From Rhodopseudomonas palustris (GTDB lineage Bacteria > Pseudomonadota > Alphaproteobacteria > Rhizobiales > Xanthobacteraceae), in assembly GCF_003226555.1 (NCBI RefSeq), contig NZ_QKQS01000001.1:142611-206610 (forward strand): a stretch of 64,000 bases of DNA, read 5' to 3'. Both the position numbers and the translations under genes were made by a program. The notes under the pieces are model-generated. The model made no database searches and was not told where the DNA came from. It saw only the letters and a program-made list of their open reading frames with translations. Of this stretch, positions 28,341 to 36,550 are shown piece after piece; position 1 is the stretch's first letter, and every line of letters starts with the position of its first letter.

Positions 28341-28655
28341 GCTGCCCTCCCGCACGGCAGTCCATCACACCGCCGTTTCGCGCGCGGTGATATGGCCGAG
28401 CAGGCTGCGACTGACAATTGGAACTATTCTAGTCCCACGGTCTGAGCGGCGGCGCCCCGGCCTCTCCTCTTGCGATTGGCAGCTATGCGCAACTCGCCGG
28501 CGCGGCGCGGGGCCGCGTCGCCAAATCCATGAAAGTTTAGCAATGTCATGCGGTTTGTGATGTGCTGGCGAGCTTTGCCGGTATAGTTGCGACCAAACAG
28601 AACGCACTGCCGCGCAGGCTGAACCGGTCGCCGTGACCGGAGCCCCGCCGGCCGA
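28341..28655. other. Noncoding divergent gap with an Irr-like site
   Basis: A 315-base gap between the 81-residue protein gene and the RND adaptor gene. Besides the site at 28418-28432 I see no gene or repeat. It must hold promoters for both directions. Confidence 0.5.
28418..28432. promoter_or_regulatory. Candidate Irr/ICE-like box
   Basis: TTGGAA-CTA-TTCTAG, one mismatch per arm to TTAGAA-N3-TTCTAA. It is 78 bases upstream of the 81-residue protein start and about 224 bases upstream of the RND adaptor start, so either could be the target. Confidence 0.4.
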
Positions 28656-29891
28656 ATGATCGGATCGGGCATGAGCAAACCCGGCGCCTCTCGCAGGGCT
28701 GTCGTCGTTGGATGCCTGCTGCTTGCAGCGGGAGCTTCGTATTGGGGCTGGCAGCGCATGTCCGGCGAGCGCTCTGCCGGGCAGCACGCGGCAGCTCAAG
28801 CGCCCTCCAGTGGCGGCGCCGCTCAGTCGGCCAGCGGCGGCAGCAGCGCGCCCATTCCCGTGACGGTGGCAACCGCGGAGAAAGCCGACTTCCCGGTGTA
28901 TCTGAGCGGACTCGGCACCGTGCAGGGCTTCAACACCGTGGTGGTGCGCAGCCGGGTCGACGGCCAGATCGACCAGATCGCCTTCAAGGAAGGCCAGATG
29001 GTGCAGGCCGGCGATTTGCTGGCGCAGATCGACCCGCGGCCGTTCCAGGCGACGCTGGACCAGGCCAAGGCCAAGAAGGCCCAGGACGAGGCCAATCTGG
29101 CCAACGCCAAGCTGGACCTCAGCCGCTCGGTGCGGCTCGGCGAATTCGCCACCAAGCAGCAGACCGACACCCAGCGCTCGACCGTGCAGCAGCTCACCGC
29201 GCAGATCGAGGCCGACGAAGCCGCGATCGCCAACGCCCAGACCCAGCTCGACTATGCGACGATCCGCGCGCCGATCTCCGGCGTCACCGGCCTGCGCCAG
29301 GTCGACAAGGGCAACATTGTCAACGCCGCCACCCAGACCGGCATCGTCACCATCGCGCAGATCGAGCCTATCGCAGTGATCTTCACCGCGCCGGAAGAGC
29401 GGGTGTTCGACATCAACCGCGCCCAGGCCGCCCACCCCTTGCAGGTGATCGCGCTGTCGACCGACGGCAAGACCACCTTCGCCGAGGACGGCAACCTCGC
29501 GGTGGTCAACAACCAGGTCGACAGCAACAGTGGTACGGTACGGCTGAAGGCGGTGTTCACCAACAAAAACCACGCGCTGTGGCCTGGCCTCGCAGTGCAG
29601 ACCCGGTTGCTGGTGAAGACGCTGAAAGACGTCGTCGTGGTTCCCAACGACGCCATCCAGCACGGCACCGACGGGCTGTACGCCTACGCGGTCGACGCCG
29701 ACAATAAAGCTGAGTTGCGCAAGATCGTCGTCGGCGCCGCCAACGACCACAGCACCGTGATCGAGCGCGGTCTCGAACCCGGCGACCGGGTCGTGGTCGG
29801 CGGTCAGTACAAGGTGAAGCCGGGATCGCTGCTGGCGTTCAAGGTCGCCGACAACGAGCCCGCCCCGTCCGCTGCGCCTACCAGGAAATAG
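28656..29891 (+). CDS. RND efflux periplasmic adaptor (membrane fusion protein, MdtA-like)
   Basis: A 411-residue adaptor joining an inner-membrane RND pump to an outer-membrane channel. It has one N-terminal anchor (about 15-35) and a Ser/Gly/Ala linker. The lipoyl-like halves are GLGTVQGFNTVVVRSRVDGQ and YATIRAPISGVTGLRQVDKG, flanking a coiled-coil hairpin (about 120-195). Beta-barrel and membrane-proximal domains follow. Both ATG 28656 and ATG 28671 are possible starts; neither has a strong Shine-Dalgarno sequence. The pump gene begins 2 bases after the stop. No outer-membrane factor gene is nearby. Confidence 0.93.
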   Translation: MIGSGMSKPGASRRAVVVGCLLLAAGASYWGWQRMSGERSAGQHAAAQAPSSGGAAQSASGGSSAPIPVTVATAEKADFPVYLSGLGTVQGFNTVVVRSRVDGQIDQIAFKEGQMVQAGDLLAQIDPRPFQATLDQAKAKKAQDEANLANAKLDLSRSVRLGEFATKQQTDTQRSTVQQLTAQIEADEAAIANAQTQLDYATIRAPISGVTGLRQVDKGNIVNAATQTGIVTIAQIEPIAVIFTAPEERVFDINRAQAAHPLQVIALSTDGKTTFAEDGNLAVVNNQVDSNSGTVRLKAVFTNKNHALWPGLAVQTRLLVKTLKDVVVVPNDAIQHGTDGLYAYAVDADNKAELRKIVVGAANDHSTVIERGLEPGDRVVVGGQYKVKPGSLLAFKVADNEPAPSAAPTRK

Positions 29892-29893
29892 CC

Positions 29894-32800
29894 ATGAACG
29901 GGATCTCGACGCCGTTCATCCGTTACCCGATCGCGACCTCGCTGTTGATGGCGGGGATCCTGTTCGTCGGCCTGATCGCCTACCCGGCCCTGCCGGTGGC
30001 CCCGCTGCCGCAGGTCGATTTTCCCACCATCCAGATTTCCGCCAGCCTGCCCGGCGCCAGCCCGGAGACGATGGCCTCCTCGGTGGCGACGCCGCTCGAG
30101 CGTCAGCTCGCCCAGATCCCCGGCGTATCGCAGATGACCTCGACGAGTTCGCTCGGCTCGAGCGCGGTCACCATCCAGTTCGACCTCAACCGCAACATCG
30201 ACGCCGCCGCCAACGACGTCCAGGCGGCGATCAACGCCGCAGGCGGGCAACTCCCCAAGAACCTCCCGAACCCGCCGACCTATCGCAAGGTCAATCCGGC
30301 CGACGCGCCGATCCTGATCCTGTCGGCGACCTCCGACACCCTGCCGCTGACCACGGTCAGCGACAACGCCGACGCCAAGATCGCCCAGCAGATCAGCCAG
30401 CTGTCCGGCGTCGCCCAGGTGTTCATCGGCGGCCAGCAGAAGCCGGCGATCCGGATTCAGGTCGATCCCGCCAAGCTGATGGCCAAGGGGCTGTCGCTGG
30501 AGGACGTGCGCAGCCAGATCGCGATCACCACGGTCGACAGCCCGAAGGGCACGCTCGACGCGCCGACCAAGAGCTACACCATCTACGCCAACGACCAGCT
30601 CACCGAGTCCAAGGACTGGAACGACGTCATCCTGGCCTATCGCAACGGCGGGCCGCTGCGGATCCGCGATATCGGCCGCGCGGTGACCGGGCCGGAGGAT
30701 GCCAAGACCGCCGCCTGGGCCAACGGCAAGCGCGGCGTGTTCCTGGTGGTGTTCAAGCAGCCCGGCGCCAACGTCATCGACACCGTCGATCGGATCAAGG
30801 CGGAGCTGCCCCGGCTGGTCGCGGGCATTCCGCCGGCGATCAAAATCGACGTGATGAGCGACCGCACCACCACGATCCGCGCCGCGGTGGAGGACGTGCA
30901 GTTCACCCTGCTGCTCACCATCGCGCTGGTGGTGATGGTGATCTTCCTGTTCCTGCGCAGCTTCTGGGCCACCATCATCCCCAGCGTCACGGTGCCGCTG
31001 GCGCTGCTCGGCGCCTGCGCGCTGATGTGGGCGGCCGGCTACACGCTCGACAACCTGTCGCTGATGGCGCTGACGATCTCGGTCGGCTTCGTGGTCGACG
31101 ACGCCATCGTGATGCTGGAGAACATCGCCCGTCACATCGAAGAGGGCGAGAAGCCGTACGCCGCGGCGCTGAAGGGCGCCCGCGAGATCGGCTTCACCAT
31201 CGTATCGATCTCGATCTCGCTGGTGGCTGTGCTGATTCCGCTGTTGTTCATGGGCGGCATCATCGGCCGGCTGTTCCGCGAATTCGCGGTGACGCTGGCG
31301 ATGACCATCGGGGTGTCGATGCTGGTGTCGCTGACGCTGACCCCGATGATGGCGTCTCGCTTCATGCGGCCGGCCACGGAGGTCCGCCACGGCCGGCTCT
31401 ACCAATCGATCGAAGGCGCCTTCGAGGCGTTGCTGCGCGCCTACGAGCGCGGGCTCGACCTGGTGCTGCGCTGGCGGTTCACCACGCTGATGGTGTTCTT
31501 CGCCACTGTCGGGCTGTCGGTGTATCTGTTCGTCGCGATCCCGAAAGGGTTCTTTCCGCAGCAGGACGTCGGCCTGATCACCGCCGCCTCGGAGGCCGCA
31601 CAGGACATCTCGTTCAGCGCGATGAAGCAGCGCCAGGAAGAACTCGGCGAGATCGTATTGGCCGATCCGGACGTGGCCAGCATCGCGATGTTCATCGGCG
31701 GCAGCGGCAGCGCGCTCAACACCGGGCGGATGTACATCACGCTGAAGCCGCGCGACGAGCGTTCGGCCAGCGCACAGGAGATCATCGCGCGGCTGCGGCC
31801 GAAGCTGAACAAGGTCGAAGGCGCTCGGCTGTTCATGCAGGCGGCGCAGGACGTCCGGCTCGGCGGCCGGCCGACCCGCACCCAGTTCGAATACACCCTG
31901 CAGGACGCCAATCTCGCCGAGCTCAACGAGTGGGCGCCGAAGGTTCTGACCAAGATGCAGAGCCTGCCGCAGCTCCGCGACGTCGCCACCGACCAGCAGA
32001 CCGAAGGCACCACGCTGACGCTGACGATCGACCGCGACACCGCTTCGCGCTTCGGCATCAAGCCGCAACTGATCGACGACACGCTGTACGACGCCTTCGG
32101 CCAGCGCCAGGTGACGCAGTACTTCACCCAGGTGAACACCTACCGGATCATCCTGGAAGTGCTGCCGGAGCTGCAGGGCCGCCTCGACACGCTGAACCAG
32201 ATCTACATCAAATCGCCGACCACCGGCGATCAGGTGCCGCTGTCGACCTTTGCGAAATGGACCACGGTGCCGGTGCGGCCGCTGTCGATCAGCCACCAGG
32301 GCCAATTCCCCGCCACCACGATCAGCTTCAATCTGGCGCAAGGCACAGCGCTCGGCGAAGCCACCGCGGCGGTGCAAGCGGCGATGGCGGAGATCGGCGC
32401 GCCGCCGACACTGACCGGCAGCTTCCAGGGCACCGCGCAGGCGTTCCAGCAATCGCTGTCGACCGTGCCGCTGCTGATCATCGCGGCGCTGGTGGTGGTC
32501 TATCTGATCCTCGGCATCCTGTACGAGAGCTACATCCACCCGCTGACGATTCTGTCGACCCTGCCCTCGGCGGGCGTCGGCGCGCTGGCGATGCTGATGC
32601 TGTTCGGCTTCGACTTCAGCCTGATCGCGCTGATCGGCATCATCCTGCTGATCGGCATCGTCAAGAAGAACGGCATCATGATGGTCGACTTCGCCATCAC
32701 CGCCGAGCGTGACGAGCATCTCGATCCCGAGCAGGCGATCCGCAAGGCCGCGCTGCTGCGCTTCCGTCCGATCATGATGACCACGATGGCGGCGATGCTC

Positions 32801-33028
32801 GGCGGTGTGCCGCTGATGCTCGGCACCGGCACCGGCTCGGAGATCCGCCAGCCGCTCGGCTACGCCATGGTCGGCGGCCTTTTGGTCAGCCAGGCGCTGA
32901 CGCTGTTCACCACCCCGGTGGTGTACCTCTATCTCGACCGCCTCTCCAACGCGCTGACCAACTGGGGCCGCGCCCACATCCCGGTCGACGAGGATGAAGA
33001 CGGCGGAGTCAAACAGGCCGCGGAGTGA
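29894..33028 (+). CDS. RND multidrug efflux transporter (MdtB/MdtC-type permease)
   Basis: A 1044-residue inner-membrane drug/proton antiporter of normal AcrB-family length. Twelve membrane segments are expected, with two large periplasmic loops. The proton-relay acidic pair is visible in helix 4 (SVGFVVDDAIVMLEN). The N-terminal MNGISTPFIRYPIATSLLMAGI is typical of the MdtBC-type branch. Only one pump gene is present, so it would act as a homotrimer with the preceding adaptor. Substrates cannot be deduced. Confidence 0.95.
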   Translation: MNGISTPFIRYPIATSLLMAGILFVGLIAYPALPVAPLPQVDFPTIQISASLPGASPETMASSVATPLERQLAQIPGVSQMTSTSSLGSSAVTIQFDLNRNIDAAANDVQAAINAAGGQLPKNLPNPPTYRKVNPADAPILILSATSDTLPLTTVSDNADAKIAQQISQLSGVAQVFIGGQQKPAIRIQVDPAKLMAKGLSLEDVRSQIAITTVDSPKGTLDAPTKSYTIYANDQLTESKDWNDVILAYRNGGPLRIRDIGRAVTGPEDAKTAAWANGKRGVFLVVFKQPGANVIDTVDRIKAELPRLVAGIPPAIKIDVMSDRTTTIRAAVEDVQFTLLLTIALVVMVIFLFLRSFWATIIPSVTVPLALLGACALMWAAGYTLDNLSLMALTISVGFVVDDAIVMLENIARHIEEGEKPYAAALKGAREIGFTIVSISISLVAVLIPLLFMGGIIGRLFREFAVTLAMTIGVSMLVSLTLTPMMASRFMRPATEVRHGRLYQSIEGAFEALLRAYERGLDLVLRWRFTTLMVFFATVGLSVYLFVAIPKGFFPQQDVGLITAASEAAQDISFSAMKQRQEELGEIVLADPDVASIAMFIGGSGSALNTGRMYITLKPRDERSASAQEIIARLRPKLNKVEGARLFMQAAQDVRLGGRPTRTQFEYTLQDANLAELNEWAPKVLTKMQSLPQLRDVATDQQTEGTTLTLTIDRDTASRFGIKPQLIDDTLYDAFGQRQVTQYFTQVNTYRIILEVLPELQGRLDTLNQIYIKSPTTGDQVPLSTFAKWTTVPVRPLSISHQGQFPATTISFNLAQGTALGEATAAVQAAMAEIGAPPTLTGSFQGTAQAFQQSLSTVPLLIIAALVVVYLILGILYESYIHPLTILSTLPSAGVGALAMLMLFGFDFSLIALIGIILLIGIVKKNGIMMVDFAITAERDEHLDPEQAIRKAALLRFRPIMMTTMAAMLGGVPLMLGTGTGSEIRQPLGYAMVGGLLVSQALTLFTTPVVYLYLDRLSNALTNWGRAHIPVDEDEDGGVKQAAE

Positions 33029-33071
33029 AGCGGAGCGCGGTGAGCGAGGTGGGTTGTCGCGCAAGCGCGCG

Positions 33072-33476
33072 TTATCGCGGGCTTTCCAGGAAGGGATTTT
33101 CGACGCGCAACGTGCCGAAGCTACGGCCGTGCTGCAAATCCTCGCTGTACAGCACATCGCAGCCGGCCTCCTGTGCGGCAGCGACGATCAGCGCGTCGTA
33201 GAACGACAGCTTGCACGTCTCAGCGAGCACGCGAGCGGCAACGTGCAGATCGTGCGTCAGAGGCAGTGGCGGCCCGGACACAGCCAGAGCGTCGTCGATA
33301 GCCTCGGCGATCTCCCTCCACCCCCGGCCGAACTTGCGCTGCACCACGACGGTGAACTCGTTCAACACTTGAACGCTAAGCCTGCCACCGCCGCCCAAGA
33401 CGGCCCGTGCACGGTCCGCTTTCGCGCCCGTTTCCTGAGCATAGACTAGAATGTTAGTATCGAAGAAAGCCGTCAC
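33072..33476 (-). CDS. PIN-domain ribonuclease toxin (VapC-like)
   Basis: A 134-residue PIN nuclease. The four acidic metal-binding positions are visible as Asp6 (FFDTNILVY), Glu40 (VLNEF), Asp94 (SFYDALIVAAA) and Asp113 (YSEDLQHG). It starts with GTG overlapping the antitoxin stop (GTGA, 33473-33476), the usual coupling of a toxin-antitoxin pair. Family members cut RNA and are neutralised by the cognate antitoxin. It is convergent with the RND pump gene, 43 bases away. Confidence 0.92.
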   Translation of the reverse strand: MTAFFDTNILVYAQETGAKADRARAVLGGGGRLSVQVLNEFTVVVQRKFGRGWREIAEAIDDALAVSGPPLPLTHDLHVAARVLAETCKLSFYDALIVAAAQEAGCDVLYSEDLQHGRSFGTLRVENPFLESPR

Positions 33477-33703
33477 CGCTCGTTGGCCTCGTCACGATCG
33501 AAGCGATAGCCCTCAGGCAACTTCCACTTGCGCTCGGCCATGCGCTCCAGCGCGGCTTTCCTCCTGTCCTCCTTCTCGACCACCACCGTCCGCTCGACGA
33601 CGTCGACCACGTTGAGCTCATCGCCCTCTTTCAGATCGAGCTTGTCCACCAGCGCAGTGGGCAGCCTGACGGCGAGGCTATTGCCCCATCTGGAGACCTT
33701 CAT
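33473..33703 (-). CDS. AbrB/MazE-type antitoxin
   Basis: A 76-residue protein with a swapped-hairpin AbrB DNA-binding domain (KVSRWGNSLAVRLPTALVDK, about 2-21; LKEGDELNVV). Its charged C-terminal tail probably wraps the PIN toxin. ATG 33703 was chosen over 33715 because GGAGGG lies at ideal distance before it. It normally represses its own operon. The 277-base gap 33704-33980 upstream shows no other gene. Confidence 0.9.
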   Translation of the reverse strand: MKVSRWGNSLAVRLPTALVDKLDLKEGDELNVVDVVERTVVVEKEDRRKAALERMAERKWKLPEGYRFDRDEANER

Positions 33704-33980
33704 TGCACCCTCCATGCGCCTGTCCGAATGTATATCATATGCAGGATATCCAAAACTTCAACCGGAGCGTGCATTTCCCACGCTCAGCCGATCGGCGCCG
33801 CCGCGAGTTCGGCGCCGATCTCCCCATCTGTCGCCAGCAACCCTCTTGCAGCGCGGAGCCGACACAGCTAGAAGACCCCCACACCCGAGGCGCGTCGCGA
33901 ACCACTCCCGCCGCGCCCGGCGCCGTGTCGAGTGTGCCCCGTGCAGCACTCTAATGCCTGATCCGTCAGCGCATTCTCGG

Positions 33981-34054
33981 TGGGGAATGGTGTAACGGTA
34001 GCACAACAGACTCTGACTCTGTTTGTCTTGGTTCGAATCCAGGTTCCCCAGCCA
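33981..34054 (+). tRNA. tRNA-Gln (anticodon CUG)
   Basis: A complete cloverleaf. The 7-bp acceptor stem pairs TGGGGAA with TTCCCCA. The anticodon stem ACAGA/TCTGT encloses loop CTCTGAC with anticodon CTG at about 34014-34016. The T arm contains GGTTCGAATCC, the discriminator is G, and CCA is encoded. It reads codon CAG. It stands alone between two toxin-antitoxin-like modules. Confidence 0.97.
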
Positions 34055-34164
34055 GCCTAAAAGCACTCCGGTCTTCATAACCTGATCTCGCGCTCAGCAA
34101 TCGCGCCCCGGCTTTTTCCTTCCCAATTCGGGTGCTATCCTCCCCATATTGGGTGGGATAACGC

Positions 34165-34842
34165 ATGAACGAGCTCAGCCCTTCCGAAGCCCTGTTCTCC
34201 GCCGTGCAGCAGCGCGTGCTCGGGTTGCTGTTCGGTCAGCCGAGCCGCAGCTTCTATACGTCCGAGATCGTTCGTCGTGTCCGCTCCGGGACGGGGGCCG
34301 TCGAACGCGAGCTGTCCCGCCTTCGTCGGAGCGGGCTGGTCTCCGTCCAGCACATCGGCAATCAGAAGCATTATCAGGCGGATCCCGACTCCCCGATCTT
34401 CAACGAACTATGCAGCCTCGTGAAGAAAACGGTCGGCATCGCTGACCCGGTGCGAGATGCGCTGGAGCCGTTCTCGGATGCGGTTGCGACCGCCTTCATT
34501 TTCGGCTCGGTCGCCAAGGGAACGGAGACCGCAAACAGCGACGTGGACCTGATGGTGATCGGGGACGATCTCGACTACTCGGAGCTGTACAGTGCGGCGC
34601 AGACGATGGAACATGCGCTCGGGCGCAAGGTGAACCCGATCTTCCTCACGCCGCGGGATTGGGGCCGCAAAGCGTCCGACGCGACATCGTTTGTCAGCAA
34701 GGTGGCTATTCAGCCGAAGATTTTCGTCCGAGGTTCAGAGAAGAACCTGCATGCATGGACAAAGCAGAACTCGATAACCTCGTCCGCATCGGCAACCTCA
34801 AAGCCGAACCGGCTTCCCGCGCCGAATTTGACGGAATGCTGA
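34165..34842 (+). CDS. Nucleotidyltransferase (MNT) fused to a winged-helix domain, antitoxin-like
   Basis: A 225-residue protein. An ArsR-like winged helix (about 15-75: FYTSEIVRRVRSGTGAVEREL) precedes a minimal nucleotidyltransferase domain. That domain has Gly114-Ser115 and Asp126/Asp128 in FGSVAKGTETANSDVDLMV. In MNT/HEPN systems this enzyme modifies and neutralises the HEPN toxin. The HEPN gene begins inside it, giving an 88-base out-of-frame overlap. The last 25 or so residues (SITSSASATSKPN...) look non-native, so a late frameshift or readthrough tail is possible. Confidence 0.88.
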   Translation: MNELSPSEALFSAVQQRVLGLLFGQPSRSFYTSEIVRRVRSGTGAVERELSRLRRSGLVSVQHIGNQKHYQADPDSPIFNELCSLVKKTVGIADPVRDALEPFSDAVATAFIFGSVAKGTETANSDVDLMVIGDDLDYSELYSAAQTMEHALGRKVNPIFLTPRDWGRKASDATSFVSKVAIQPKIFVRGSEKNLHAWTKQNSITSSASATSKPNRLPAPNLTEC

Positions 34843-35180
34843 AATCGGCGCGCGTGCGCCTTGCCGATGCACAGAACGAATCCCTCGATCCAGACAGCCA
34901 ATTCGATCTCGCCTACGGCGCAGCGCATCGCCTTGCCCTCGCCGCGCTGCGCGCTCACGGGTATCGTTCAGAGAATCGGATCACAGTGTTTCAGACCCTC
35001 GCCCACACGCTCGGCGCCGAGCGGGCCGAGATCCAGACCTTCCTGAAAGCCCACAACGCGCGAAATCTCGCCGAGTATGAAGGACGGATGGAGATCGACG
35101 GCGAACTTCTGTCGGATCTCATCCGCTGTACCAAAATTTTGCAAGAGCAAGTCGCAAAACTGGACCTGCCCAACGACTGA
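34755..35180 (+). CDS. HEPN-domain protein, partner of the nucleotidyltransferase
   Basis: A 141-residue all-helical protein. The central part, AAHRLALAALRAHGYRSENR followed by ITVFQTLAHTLG (about 57-86), matches the HEPN family associated with nucleotidyltransferases. The polar R-x-x-x-R/H type residues are candidate RNase positions. The start lies within the MNT gene. Tight overlap and domain pairing support a two-gene toxin-antitoxin-like module. Alternatively it is a housekeeping nucleotide-binding pair. Confidence 0.85.
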   Translation: MDKAELDNLVRIGNLKAEPASRAEFDGMLKSARVRLADAQNESLDPDSQFDLAYGAAHRLALAALRAHGYRSENRITVFQTLAHTLGAERAEIQTFLKAHNARNLAEYEGRMEIDGELLSDLIRCTKILQEQVAKLDLPND

Positions 35181-35250
35181 GCTGAAACGGAATGCAGAAC
35201 TGTCGTCCAAACTCGGGGCGACGTCCGCAATCACTCGTGCCACTTCAGCC

Positions 35251-36444
35251 TCACCCTTCGCCCACCGCCTTGGCCTGCACCAGCGCGTCGATCTCGTCGG
35301 CGCGGTAGCCGGCCTCGCTCAGCACCTCGCGGGAGTGTTCGCCGAGGCGCGGGGTCGGACGGTGCAGGTTCGGCGGGGCTTCGGAGAAGCGCGTCGCCGG
35401 GCGGGCCTGGCGGATGCTGCCTTCGCTCGGATGATCGATCGCGGCGAACAGGCCGACTGCCTTGAGATGCTCCTGCTCGCCGATCTCGCTGATCTTGGCG
35501 AACGCGGTGTGCGGTACGTCGAGGCGCAGCAGTAATTCCTCCCATTCCGCGGTGGTGCGGGCCGGCGCGATCTCGGCCATCGCCGCGTAGATCCGGTCGA
35601 TGTTTTCCGCACGCGCCACCGGATCGCGCACCTGCAGTTCGTCGATCAGTTCGGAGCGGCCGACCGCTTCGAAGAACGCACACCAATTGTCGCCGGAATA
35701 CGGCAGCATGGTCATCCAGCCGTCCTTGGTGCGCACCGGCTTGCGCTCCTTCATCCGCTTGTAGCCCGAAGGGCCGATCGGCGGATCGAACGCATAGCCG
35801 CCGAGCATCTCGATGCTGTTGAAGCCGGCGATGGTTTCCAGCATCGGCACCTCGACGAGCTGGCCCCTGCCCGAGCGCTCGCGGCTGAACAGCGCCGCCG
35901 ACACCGCGCCGGCGAGCGCCTGGCCGCAGATCTTGTCGCCGACCAGGCTCGGCACGAATTGCGGCTCGTCGTCCGAGCCGATCGACGACGCCAGCCCCGA
36001 AGCGGCCTGGATGATCTCGTCGAACGCCGGCCGCGCCGCCCACGGGCCGTCCTGGCCGAACCCGGTCGCCGCCGCATAGATCAGCCGCGAATTAAGCGCC
36101 GCGCACGCGTCGTAGCCGAAACCGAGCCGCGCCATCGCGGCGGGGCGGACGTTGGTGAGTAGCACGTCGGCGGTCGGGATCAGCCGCTGCAGCACCGCCT
36201 TGCCGTCGGGATGCTTCAGGTCCAGCGCGAGGCTGCGTTTGTTGCGGTTCACCGCCATGAACTGGCCGCTCATGCCGCGGTTCCGGAACAGCCCGGTGTA
36301 GCGCCACATGTCGCCGTCGAGGGTTTCGATCTTGATGACGTCGGCGCCCCAGTCGCCGAGGATCTGCGCCGCATAGGGGCCGAACAGCACACTGGTGAGA
36401 TCGAGAATGCGAATGCCGGCGAGCGGCCCGGTAGGTTCGGTCAT
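35251..36444 (-). CDS. Class III CoA-transferase (CaiB/BaiF family), second copy in window
   Basis: A 397-residue family III CoA-transferase. It opens PLAGIRILDLTSVLFGPYAA and contains LGDWGADVIKIET and NRNKRSLALDLK. The catalytic Asp is in ARPAFDEIIQAASG. It is a paralogue of the 6988-8190 enzyme (same motifs throughout). ATG 36444 begins the conserved region; upstream in-frame starts add 20 non-conserved residues. It lies 106 bases downstream of an orphan binding-protein gene on the same strand. They may act on the same imported carboxylic acid (inference). Confidence 0.92.
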   Translation of the reverse strand: MTEPTGPLAGIRILDLTSVLFGPYAAQILGDWGADVIKIETLDGDMWRYTGLFRNRGMSGQFMAVNRNKRSLALDLKHPDGKAVLQRLIPTADVLLTNVRPAAMARLGFGYDACAALNSRLIYAAATGFGQDGPWAARPAFDEIIQAASGLASSIGSDDEPQFVPSLVGDKICGQALAGAVSAALFSRERSGRGQLVEVPMLETIAGFNSIEMLGGYAFDPPIGPSGYKRMKERKPVRTKDGWMTMLPYSGDNWCAFFEAVGRSELIDELQVRDPVARAENIDRIYAAMAEIAPARTTAEWEELLLRLDVPHTAFAKISEIGEQEHLKAVGLFAAIDHPSEGSIRQARPATRFSEAPPNLHRPTPRLGEHSREVLSEAGYRADEIDALVQAKAVGEG

Positions 36445-36550
36445 GGGGGTCACGATGTCGTTGAAGGATGAGGACGCAGCGTCGAACAGCGCGACGCAAT
36501 TCAACAGGATGGGAGAGACCCACCCTCTCCCATCCGAGCGCGGCTGGCGC

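Noticed and set aside
29804..33157. A 1,117-codon minus-strand frame opposite the RND pump
   Set aside because: An antisense shadow with Arg/His/Asp-rich composition. The plus-strand pump has full family motifs.
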